Assembly: GCA_041821285.1 (NCBI GenBank)
Contig: JBGUER010000185.1
Coordinates: forward strand, 1 to 5,249
Direction of reading: 5' to 3'
DNA: 5,249 nucleotides
Origin: JAJBWD01 sp041821285
Lineage (GTDB): Bacteria; Bacillota; Clostridia; Clostridiales; Clostridiaceae
The notes beneath the pieces are model-generated. The model was given only the letters and a program-made list of their open reading frames with translations, was not told where the DNA came from and did no database searches. Positions 1 through 5,249 of this stretch are shown one piece after another (the first letter of the stretch is position 1; the number at the start of each line of letters is the position of its first letter). The position numbers and the translations under genes were made by a program.

Positions 1-657
1 GTTAGAAAAAGTGAAAAAGCACAAATAAGGATGGATATATTTAATGCGGATGGTTCTTATGCTGCTATGTGTGGAAATGGGATAAGATGTTTTGCAAAAT
101 ATGTATATGAAAAAGATATAGTTAAAAATACAGAAATAACTATAGAAACAGGTGATGGAATAAAAATTGCATATTTAGAAGTAGTTGAAGAAGATGTTAG
201 GAATATAAAAATTAATATGGGCTTTGCAAAATTTGAAGAAGATATTAAAGATAAAAAAATATTTGCAAATAATAAAGAGTATATAATAAATACAATTAAT
301 TTAGGTGTTCCGCATACTATGATTTTTGGTAAACTTGAAGATTATGATGTAGAAGAGGGAAAATATATAGAAAAGTTAAGTATATTTAGAGAAGGAACTA
401 ATGTAAATTTTTGCGAAGTTATAAAAGATGATGAAATAAATATAAAGACTTTTGAACGAGGTGCAGGAGCTACGTTAGCATGCGGTACAGGAACATGTGC
501 ATCGGTTTATTTGGCATATTATAAAGGATTTACCAAGAATAAAGTTTTGGCGAATTTACCAGGTGGTAAGTTATTCATTGAAATAGAAGAGGATGGAATA
601 TACATGACTGGACCTGCAAAGTTAGTATTTAGCGGAGAAATAAATTTAAAATATTGA
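1..657 (+). CDS. dapF: Diaminopimelate epimerase, 5'-truncated by window edge
   Basis: This cytoplasmic enzyme interconverts LL- and meso-diaminopimelate, the step that supplies meso-DAP for lysine and peptidoglycan. Frame 1 is open from base 1, and its first residues (VRKSEKAQIRMDIFNADGS) already match the family interior, so the ATG at 31 is an internal methionine and not the start. About 218 residues are present and roughly 50-60 are missing upstream, judging from the usual length of about 270-280. Both catalytic cysteines of the two-base racemase mechanism are visible: C24 in MCGNGIRC and C161 in ACGTGTC (numbered from base 1). Other family signatures are NADGS (15-19), GVPH (102-105), GTNVNF (132-137), ERGAG (152-156) and the C-terminal LPGGKL and MTGPAKLVFSGE stretches. 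The catalytic set looks complete and the gene intact up to its TGA stop. It lies 40 bases upstream of the pilus genes on the same strand with no terminator between, so read-through transcription is possible, but a functional link is not implied. Confidence 0.96.
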   Translation, partial: VRKSEKAQIRMDIFNADGSYAAMCGNGIRCFAKYVYEKDIVKNTEITIETGDGIKIAYLEVVEEDVRNIKINMGFAKFEEDIKDKKIFANNKEYIINTINLGVPHTMIFGKLEDYDVEEGKYIEKLSIFREGTNVNFCEVIKDDEINIKTFERGAGATLACGTGTCASVYLAYYKGFTKNKVLANLPGGKLFIEIEEDGIYMTGPAKLVFSGEINLKY

Positions 658-672
658 TTAAAAATAAGTAAT

Positions 673-685
673 TTGTTAATAATTA
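673..685 (+). repeat. 13-base direct repeat, copy 1 (dapF-pilD gap)
   Basis: TTGTTAATAATTA occurs here, immediately upstream of the SD of the prepilin peptidase gene, and again at 3918-3930 upstream of the SD of the first prepilin gene. The sequence match is direct observation. Any role (regulator site, promoter element, AU-rich translation enhancer) is inference, and a chance match in AT-rich DNA is possible. Confidence 0.4.
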
Positions 686-686
686 T

Positions 687-693
687 GGGGGAG
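687..693 (+). promoter_or_regulatory. Ribosome binding site of the prepilin peptidase gene
   Basis: GGGGGAG lies 4 bases before the ATG at 698. It is the only purine-rich SD in the gap and supports the 698 start over the in-frame ATG at 707 (fourth codon), which would sit 13 bases away. Confidence 0.75.
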
Positions 694-697
694 ATAT

Positions 698-1441
698 ATG
701 TTTGTAATGTATATATATATATTTGTTGTTGGAATAGTTTTAGGAAGCTTTTTAAATGTTGTTATTTTAAGAGTGCCAGAGGATAAGAGTATAATTTATC
801 CTCCATCTCATTGTACTAATTGTGGGAATAGATTAAAAATTATAGATTTAATCCCTATATTCAGTTATGTGTTTTTAGGAGGAAAATGTAGGTATTGCAA
901 AGAAAAAATATCGCCTATATATCCATTAATAGAATTTATAAATGGAATAGTTTATTTATATGTTTTTTATACAAATGGTATATCTTGGTTATCTTTGCAA
1001 TATTCATTATTGTTTTCTGTTTTGTTAGTAATATCAATGATTGATTATAGAACTCAACTTGTTGATGATAAAATAATAATATTTGGATTTGTATTAATGA
1101 TTCTATTTGAGGTTATAAATAAAGGTTTTACTAAACAACTTTTTGACAATTTATATGGTGCGTTGTTAGGTGGGGGTATTATAGCACTTATTGTTATAAT
1201 AACTCATGGAATGGGAGAAGGTGATATAGAAATTTTTTCACTAACTGGATTTGTTTTGGGATTTAGATTAACACTTCTTGCTTTGTGGTTATCTTTTGTT
1301 ATAGGTGGAGTAGTTGCTATATTATTATTAGTATTAAAAATTAAAAACAGAAAGGATGCTATTGCTTTTGGGCCGTATATTTGTTTCGGATCGTATATAG
1401 CTTTGTTATATGGGAATGAAATAATGAAATTAATTTTTTGA
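698..1441 (+). CDS. pilD: Prepilin peptidase / N-methyltransferase (PilD/ComC/GspO family, A24)
   Basis: This polytopic membrane aspartic protease cuts the short basic leader from type IV prepilins and, in the bifunctional form, methylates the new N-terminal residue. The 247-residue protein has the family order. The N-terminal membrane segment carries GSFLNVVILRVP (16-27). Next comes the cytoplasmic zinc-type domain with two CxxC pairs (C39/C42 and C64/C67), usual in forms that also methylate, followed by the SPIYPLIEF segment. The first catalytic aspartate lies in the MIDYRTQLVDD region (D116, with D123/D124 nearby), and the second is D176 in GMGEGDIE. Several hydrophobic helices follow, and the end has the conserved FGPYICFGSYIAL. 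The second motif normally reads GxGDxK; here the lysine is E178. The protein is of ordinary length. The SD GGGGGAG sets the start. A TA dinucleotide tract encodes residues 5-8. It heads the pilus cluster and would process the three prepilins encoded downstream. Confidence 0.95.
   Translation: MFVMYIYIFVVGIVLGSFLNVVILRVPEDKSIIYPPSHCTNCGNRLKIIDLIPIFSYVFLGGKCRYCKEKISPIYPLIEFINGIVYLYVFYTNGISWLSLQYSLLFSVLLVISMIDYRTQLVDDKIIIFGFVLMILFEVINKGFTKQLFDNLYGALLGGGIIALIVIITHGMGEGDIEIFSLTGFVLGFRLTLLALWLSFVIGGVVAILLLVLKIKNRKDAIAFGPYICFGSYIALLYGNEIMKLIF
710..722 (+). repeat. TA dinucleotide tract at the start of pilD
   Basis: Thirteen bases of perfect TA alternation follow the fourth codon of the peptidase gene and encode Tyr-Ile-Tyr-Ile. 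A gain or loss of one TA unit would shift the reading frame near the start of the gene. The tract is short, so slippage is only a possibility. Confidence 0.5.
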
Positions 1442-1468
1442 TTATGGGATTCAAAAGTATTTTATTAT

Positions 1469-2701
1469 ATGGAAAATGAAATTAGAAAAACAATAAATGA
1501 CTTATTACAGAAAGGCTTTTCTAATGAATTTATAGAAAATAACAGTTTTGAAGATGCACCTTGTGTCAAAATTGTTAATTCTATATTAGAATATGCTATA
1601 CAGAAGAGGGCATCAGATATCCATATAGAACCATTTAAAAATGATACGTTAATAAGGTTTAGAATAAATGGGGATTTAGAAGAAATATGTGATTTGCCAT
1701 CAAAATATCATAGTATTGTAGTTGGTAGAATAAAAGTTATGTCTGGAATAAATATTGCTGAAAAGAGGTTTCCCCAAGATGGAAAAGCAGAATTTTATAA
1801 AGATGAATTTTATGATCTTAGAATCGCTACTCTTCCAACTATATATGGTGAAAAAATAGTAATTAGATTACTTCAAAGGGATAGTAAGCTGATTAATTTA
1901 ATGAATTTAGGCTTTGAAGATGAGAATATTATAGAAAGTATAGTAAACAAAAGATGTGGGATAATTTTAGTTACTGGGCCTACAGGTTCTGGTAAGTCAA
2001 CAACTCTTCATGCGATATTGAATGAAATTAAAAAGAATAAGTTAAATATTATTACACTTGAGGACCCTGTAGAATATACAACTAGTAAAATAAATCAAGT
2101 TAGTGTAAAGGAAAATTTAGGACTTACATTTTCAACTCTACTAAGAAGCATTTTAAGGCAAGACCCTGATGTTATCATGATAGGAGAAATACGAGACAGT
2201 GAAACTGCAAAAATTGCGGTAAGAGCAGCAGAAACCGGTCATTTGGTATTCTCTACGCTACATACTAAAAATGCTATTGGCGCAATAAATAGACTTTATG
2301 AGATGGGAGTTGAAAATTATCTTATTGCAGATTCTTTGGTCTCAATTATTTCTCAAAGATTAATTAAAAAATTGTGCCCATTTTGCAAAGAGGAATACAA
2401 AGCAAGTGATAAAGAAAAAAAGATTTTGAATATAGAAAATGATGATTTAATTTTATATAAAGGGATAGGCTGCAATAAATGCAACAATACAGGGTATATA
2501 GGAAGAACGGTAGTTTATGAATATCTTAATATAGATAATGATATAAAAAATATGTTGCAAAATGAAGAAAAGCTATATAAAATAAAAAAATATATTCATG
2601 AAAAAGGTTTTATATCAATGAATAAAAGGTGTTACTTGTTGTTATTAGAAGGGAAAATAAATATAGAAGATTTCCTTGAAATAGGAGCCTATGATGATTG
2701 A
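1469..2701 (+). CDS. pilB: Short PilB/GspE-type pilus extension ATPase
   Basis: This cytoplasmic hexameric secretion ATPase would drive pilin polymerisation through the platform protein. In 410 residues the order is: a short leader (1-32); the N2-type domain with RASDIHIEP (47-55), RFRINGDLEE (63-72) and FPQDGK (101-106); Walker A GPTGSGKST (170-178); Asp box TLEDPVEY (196-203); Walker B DPDVIMIGE (232-240, E240); and His box TGHLVFSTLHT (256-266, H258 and H265). A zinc-type CPFC (303-306) and CNKC (335-338) follow, then TGYIGRTVVYEYL. The tetracysteine domain and the lack of a PilT-type AIRNLIRE motif point to an extension ATPase, not a retraction ATPase. It is about 100-150 residues shorter than typical PilB/GspE because the N-terminal MshEN/T2SSE_N domain is absent, giving a layout closer to ComGA. 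ATG 1469 is the first start codon after the upstream stop in this frame, but no good SD precedes it; a weak GGGA ends 19 bases upstream. Translation may depend on coupling to pilD, which ends 27 bases before it in the same frame. Confidence 0.95.
   Translation: MENEIRKTINDLLQKGFSNEFIENNSFEDAPCVKIVNSILEYAIQKRASDIHIEPFKNDTLIRFRINGDLEEICDLPSKYHSIVVGRIKVMSGINIAEKRFPQDGKAEFYKDEFYDLRIATLPTIYGEKIVIRLLQRDSKLINLMNLGFEDENIIESIVNKRCGIILVTGPTGSGKSTTLHAILNEIKKNKLNIITLEDPVEYTTSKINQVSVKENLGLTFSTLLRSILRQDPDVIMIGEIRDSETAKIAVRAAETGHLVFSTLHTKNAIGAINRLYEMGVENYLIADSLVSIISQRLIKKLCPFCKEEYKASDKEKKILNIENDDLILYKGIGCNKCNNTGYIGRTVVYEYLNIDNDIKNMLQNEEKLYKIKKYIHEKGFISMNKRCYLLLLEGKINIEDFLEIGAYDD
2683..2687 (+). promoter_or_regulatory. 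Ribosome binding site of pilC, inside the pilB end
   Basis: AGGAG lies 6 bases before the ATG at 2694 and only 3 bases before the ATG at 2691. This spacing favours 2694 as the true start of the platform gene. The site is within the last codons of the ATPase gene, consistent with translational coupling. Confidence 0.65.
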
Positions 2702-3893
2702 AAAACTAGTAAAATATAAATATATAGCAGTAAATCTAAAGGGTGAAGAAATTACTAGGACTTATAAGGGAGATAATTTAGAAGAATTATTATTATACGA
2801 AAGGAAAAATGAAAATTATATAAAATCCTATAAGAAAAAATACTATATATATTTTAAATTTATTAAGATAAAACTTAAAGACTATTCTGTCTTATGTTCT
2901 GAAATATCTATTTTACTTGCTGCAGGCATTTCGCTAATTAAAATATTTGAGCTTTTAATAAAACAAAAACATCTTAAAAAATTCAAACCTAGCTTAATTT
3001 ATATAAAAAATCAGATTGAACAGGGAGTAAGTATAAGGGAAAGTTTTAATAAATACAAACAAATATATCCTAAACTAATGTTAAGTCTTATTGAAATAGG
3101 CGAGATTACAGGCAATTTAGAAATTATTTTTGAAAATTTAGCTCAATATTATGAAAAAGAACATGATAAAGAAAAAAAGATTAAATCAGCTTTAGCATAT
3201 CCTAAACTTATATTTTCTTTGGGTACTTTAGTTGTTTTTTTTATTATGCTTAAAATTGTACCGAATTTTATTAATACGTTAGATGGATTAAATGGAGATA
3301 TTCCTAAAATAACTATGGTTACTATAAATATAAGTAATTTTTTAAAAAACTACTATGGGTTGATATTTATATTATCTTGCTTTATTTATATTTCAATTAA
3401 ATATGTAAATGAAAAATGGAATAATATAATAAATGACAAAATACATTTAAAAATTCCATTTGTTAAGGATCTGTATTTAAATTTAATAGAAGAAAAATTT
3501 TCAATGGCAATGGGGATACTAATTGGCTCAGGGGTGAATCTTGTAGAAGGTTTAGAAGTAGCATCTTTAGTTTTAAACAATAATATATTAAATAAAAAAA
3601 TGGAAACTGCCATAGAAAATATAAAAACAGGTAATAGTATTGCAGAGAGCCTTGAAAGAGCTGGAATTTTTGAAGATAGATATATAGAAATATTAAAAAT
3701 AGGAGAAGAATCTGGAAGATTGGAATTTATATTTAATAAACTATATAAAATTTATGAAAAAAAATCAGATTATATAGTAAAAAATATTAATACATATCTA
3801 GAACCTATTTTATTAATATTATTAACTTTTTTTGTAGTTTTCATTATTTTATCTATAATGCTACCATATTTAAATTTATTAGATTCAATATAG
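2694..3893 (+). CDS. pilC: PilC/GspF-type inner-membrane platform protein
   Basis: This polytopic protein anchors the pilus machine and links ATPase motion to pilin insertion. Numbering here is from the first ATG of the tandem ATG pair (400 residues); the chosen start is the second ATG, giving 399. A short N-terminal region (YKYIAVNLKGEEI, about 10-22) resembles the small N-domain seen in GspF. Two repeated T2SSF cytoplasmic domains follow. The first, about 65-190, has LLAAGISL, IEQGVSIRESF, LIEIGEITGNL and SALAYPKLIF. The second, about 265-390, has GILIGSGVNLVEGLEV, IKTGNSIAESL and ILKIGEESGRL. Membrane segments are about 172-192, 221-238 and 369-393, the usual three-helix pattern. Length is normal for the family. 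The gene overlaps the end of pilB by 8 bases, and the two products act together. It ends with TAG, followed by a 51-base gap before the prepilin genes. Confidence 0.95.
   Translation: MIEKLVKYKYIAVNLKGEEITRTYKGDNLEELLLYERKNENYIKSYKKKYYIYFKFIKIKLKDYSVLCSEISILLAAGISLIKIFELLIKQKHLKKFKPSLIYIKNQIEQGVSIRESFNKYKQIYPKLMLSLIEIGEITGNLEIIFENLAQYYEKEHDKEKKIKSALAYPKLIFSLGTLVVFFIMLKIVPNFINTLDGLNGDIPKITMVTINISNFLKNYYGLIFILSCFIYISIKYVNEKWNNIINDKIHLKIPFVKDLYLNLIEEKFSMAMGILIGSGVNLVEGLEVASLVLNNNILNKKMETAIENIKTGNSIAESLERAGIFEDRYIEILKIGEESGRLEFIFNKLYKIYEKKSDYIVKNINTYLEPILLILLTFFVVFIILSIMLPYLNLLDSI
3832..3859 (+). promoter_or_regulatory. Possible internal promoter ahead of the prepilin genes
   Basis: A perfect TATAAT (3854-3859) lies 16 bases after TTGTAG (3832-3837), a half match to a -35 box, inside the 3' end of pilC. 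It could give the prepilin genes extra transcription independent of the assembly genes. TATAAT is frequent by chance in such AT-rich DNA, so this is only a candidate. Confidence 0.2.
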
Positions 3894-3917
3894 AATTGTA
3901 GAATAAAACTCATATTA

Positions 3918-3930
3918 TTGTTAATAATTA
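3918..3930 (+). repeat. 13-base direct repeat, copy 2 (pilC-prepilin gap)
   Basis: This is an exact copy of the 13 bases at 673-685, lying 14 bases before the ATG of the first prepilin gene; copy 1 lies 12 bases before the pilD ATG. Both copies are in the only two gaps longer than 30 bases in the window. Confidence 0.4.
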
Positions 3931-3934
3931 CATT

Positions 3935-3940
3935 AGGTGA
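3935..3940 (+). promoter_or_regulatory. Ribosome binding site fixing the first prepilin start
   Basis: AGGTGA matches the downstream half of the full SD (AGGAGGTGA) and lies 4 bases before the ATG at 3945. It supports 3945 over the upstream in-frame ATG at 3918, which has no SD and would put nine unlike residues before the class III leader. Confidence 0.7.
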
Positions 3941-3944
3941 TAGG

Positions 3945-4382
3945 ATGAAAAAAGGGTTTACATTGATAGAATGTATTATTTCTATAAGTATTGTGGGCAT
4001 TATGGTTGGCTTAGTTTCTATAAGTATAGAAAGTTATAAAAAAATAGAAAATGATATTAAAATATCTAATACTAATAATGGAATTTTCTATTTTATTAAT
4101 ACTTATAAAAAGTATTGCATGATACAGGAATGTTCAGGAAGTATAAATTTTGATGTATCTAATGATAAAATAACTTTTGTATCAAATGGTAAACAAATAG
4201 ATGAATATATCTTTCTAGATGGAATTGATTTATACAATCCAAATCTAATAAATCACAAAATGAATATTGATAATAAAGGATATAGTAGTAATGCTTTTAC
4301 TCTAAAATATAGGGATTCAATGAAAAAATTACATACAATAACTTTTTCAGTTGGAGTAGATTATGCAGAGATTAAATATTAA
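3945..4382 (+). CDS. Prepilin-like protein, GspH/FimT/ComGD-like minor pseudopilin
   Basis: This is a 145-residue prepilin to be cleaved by the upstream peptidase and placed in the inner membrane or the filament tip. The class III signal is MKKG followed by FTLIECIISISIVGIMVG, with cleavage expected between G4 and F5 and the conserved glutamate at mature position +5 (E9). The single hydrophobic helix spans about 5-27. The proline near +22 that is typical of major pilins is missing, and a Cys sits at +6. C58 and C63 in the globular part could form a disulfide. The C-terminal pattern NKGYSSNAFTLKYRD...HTITFSVGVDYAEIKY (about 110-145) resembles the G-x-ITL...GR strand ending of GspH/ComGD proteins, and its place first among the minor pilins fits that role. 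The GspH-like assignment is by weak resemblance; the prepilin nature is firm. The gene's last 20 bases overlap the next prepilin gene. Confidence 0.88.
   Translation: MKKGFTLIECIISISIVGIMVGLVSISIESYKKIENDIKISNTNNGIFYFINTYKKYCMIQECSGSINFDVSNDKITFVSNGKQIDEYIFLDGIDLYNPNLINHKMNIDNKGYSSNAFTLKYRDSMKKLHTITFSVGVDYAEIKY
4353..4356 (+). promoter_or_regulatory. Ribosome binding site of the second prepilin gene
   Basis: GGAG lies 6 bases before the ATG at 4363, within the coding end of the first prepilin gene. It supports 4363 as the start although this overlaps the upstream gene by 20 bases. Confidence 0.65.
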
Positions 4383-4806
4383 AAAAGGATTTTCGTTAGT
4401 TGAGGTTATTTGTAGCCTTTTTATTTTTTCTATTGTTTCACTATCATTTTATTATTCTTATAGTTATTCATTAAAACTTAGAGAATATAATAAAAAAATG
4501 TCAGGCTATTTATATTATTTTAATGGAATAAAAGAGTATATGGAAGAAGAATCATACGATGATATATCTTTATTAAAAAGTGAAAATTTAATTTATTTGC
4601 AAAATGAATATATATCTTTTGATTTTTTAGAAAATGACCAATTGATGGATAAATTCAAGAAAGAAAATAAAGGTGAATATCCATATATTAAATTAAATAT
4701 AGAAGGAAATGAAATTCTTACAATAAAAATAGTAATGAAAGTTAAGATATTAAATAAAGAGTATAGTTTAGAAAGTGAGATATATAAAGGTGACTATAAA
4801 ACATAG
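4363..4806 (+). CDS. Prepilin-like protein, GspI/PilV-like minor pseudopilin
   Basis: This is a 147-residue prepilin. The nine-residue basic leader MQRLNIKKG precedes FSLVEVICSLFIFSIVSLSF. Cleavage is expected after G9, and the +5 glutamate (E14) is present. The hydrophobic helix covers about 10-32 and is followed by a Tyr/Ser-rich stretch (29-36) and a helical Lys/Tyr-rich region. The C-terminal half is predicted beta-rich (about 107-140, IKLNIEGNEILTIKIVMKVKI and LESEIYKG), like the small globular domain of GspI/PilV. No second cysteine partners C17, which lies in the membrane helix. Its place between a GspH-like and a GspJ-like gene supports a GspI-type role, but the globular part is not recognisable by sequence alone. 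The start and the last 17 bases overlap the neighbouring prepilin genes, so translation is probably coupled. Confidence 0.87.
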   Translation: MQRLNIKKGFSLVEVICSLFIFSIVSLSFYYSYSYSLKLREYNKKMSGYLYYFNGIKEYMEEESYDDISLLKSENLIYLQNEYISFDFLENDQLMDKFKKENKGEYPYIKLNIEGNEILTIKIVMKVKILNKEYSLESEIYKGDYKT

Positions 4807-5249
4807 AAAAGGAATTACACTTATAGAAATTTTAACATCTTTATTTATATTTGCTATTTTGATGTCTTCTCTGTTATCTATATTTATATTTAGTTATAAA
4901 GCATATTTATCTTCTTCTAAGAAAGATGAAGATTATGCATATTTAGATCAAGCTTTTAATATTTTAGAATACGAAATCAATAATGATGTGTTAGAAGTTT
5001 TTGCTTCAGATAACAAAATAACCTTAAAGAAAAACAATGATAAAAATGATTATATAATTCTAAATGGAGATATTTTGATTTTAATATATTCAAACCAAAC
5101 ATTTTCACCTTATGAAGGTTATTGCTCAAATAAAATAATTAAAAGAGTGTCAAGTTTTTTAGTTTCAAAGAAAAACAATATTCTATTTATAAAGATAAAA
5201 TTAGAAGGGGGAGTCTATATAGAAAAATGTATAAGAATAAAAATAAAAG
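4790..5249 (+). CDS. Prepilin-like protein, GspJ/PilW/ComGF-like, 3'-truncated by window edge
   Basis: The frame is open from a GTG at 4790 to the last base (153 codons plus one base) with no stop. The leader MTIKHRKG precedes ITLIEILTSLFIFAILMSSL, a class III signal with cleavage expected after G8 and the +5 glutamate E13. The helix spans about 9-34. The following region (YLDQAFNILEYEINNDV, 51-67) and the late strand SFLVSKKNNILFIKIKLEGG (122-141) resemble the GspJ/PilW/ComGF class. C112 and C147 could form a disulfide. No ATG is available: the only start codons between the upstream in-frame TAG (4769-4771) and the signal are GTG 4775 and GTG 4790. The second gives a normal 8-residue leader and was chosen; SD support is weak (GTGAGA about 9 bases upstream). 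It overlaps the previous gene by 17 bases. The residue pattern suggests that the end of the protein is near, but the stop is outside the window. Confidence 0.83.
   Translation, partial: MTIKHRKGITLIEILTSLFIFAILMSSLLSIFIFSYKAYLSSSKKDEDYAYLDQAFNILEYEINNDVLEVFASDNKITLKKNNDKNDYIILNGDILILIYSNQTFSPYEGYCSNKIIKRVSSFLVSKKNNILFIKIKLEGGVYIEKCIRIKIK

Noticed and set aside
578..604. Promoter for pilD inside the end of dapF (TTGAAA followed by TATACA)
   Set aside because: The -35 match is good, but the spacing is 15 bases and the -10 box is poor; such matches are common in AT-rich DNA.
31..657. ATG at 31 as the start of a full 208-residue dapF
   Set aside because: The ten codons before it are open and match conserved epimerase sequence, and about 50-60 N-terminal residues are absent, so the gene enters from outside the window.
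666..686. Hairpin TAATT...AATTA in the dapF-pilD gap as a terminator
   Set aside because: The stem is five A/T pairs with no T-run after it; it is too weak to be a rho-independent terminator.
3386..3613. Minus-strand open frame of 75 codons
   Set aside because: It lies wholly inside the well-supported pilC gene on the other strand and shows no recognisable domain or SD.
3918..3944. N-terminal extension of the first prepilin from ATG 3918
   Set aside because: It has no SD and adds nine residues before a perfect MKKG leader, while ATG 3945 has an AGGTGA site at the right distance.
3770..4000. Minus-strand open frame of 76 codons
   Set aside because: It covers the end of pilC, the gap and the prepilin signal sequence antisense; its composition reflects the complement of these and no motif is seen.
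3949..4387. A6 runs in the leaders of the first two prepilins as phase-variation tracts
   Set aside because: They encode the required lysines before the cleavage glycine, are short, and such runs are found all over this AT-rich window.

Overview
The window is very AT-rich, with A/T in most third codon positions, and has purine-rich Shine-Dalgarno (SD) sites and tightly packed or overlapping genes on one strand. This fits a low-G+C Firmicute of the Clostridium type. That placement is an inference from composition and protein style; no rRNA or other taxonomic marker is present.

Layout, all on the + strand: (1) positions 1-657 hold the 3' part of dapF (diaminopimelate epimerase, lysine and peptidoglycan precursor synthesis), cut by the window's left edge. 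(2) After a 40-base gap without a terminator, a type IV pilus / competence-type pseudopilus assembly cluster runs to the right edge. It encodes a prepilin peptidase (pilD type, 698-1441), a short PilB/GspE-type extension ATPase (1469-2701), a PilC/GspF-type inner-membrane platform protein (2694-3893), and three small proteins with class III (prepilin) signal peptides. The prepilins are GspH/ComGD-like (3945-4382), GspI/PilV-like (4363-4806) and GspJ/ComGF-like (4790 to beyond the end). The third starts with GTG, has no stop in the window, and is easily missed.

How it should work: the peptidase cleaves, and probably N-methylates, the prepilins. The ATPase powers the platform protein, which lifts pilin subunits from the membrane into a filament. 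The three prepilins look like minor, tip-forming pseudopilins. No gene with the classic major-pilin N-terminus (Pro near +22) is visible, and neither are pilT, pilMNO or a secretin (a secretin is not expected in a Gram-positive). The set resembles a stripped-down comG/T2SS-like machine carrying its own peptidase. The main points of interest are the ATPase without an MshEN-type N-terminal domain, the altered GxGDxK motif in the peptidase, a TA dinucleotide tract at the start of the peptidase gene, a 13-base sequence shared by the two larger gaps, and the overlapping prepilin genes. No RNA genes, insertion sequences, CRISPR arrays or convincing terminators were seen, and there is no gene-free stretch longer than about 50 bases.
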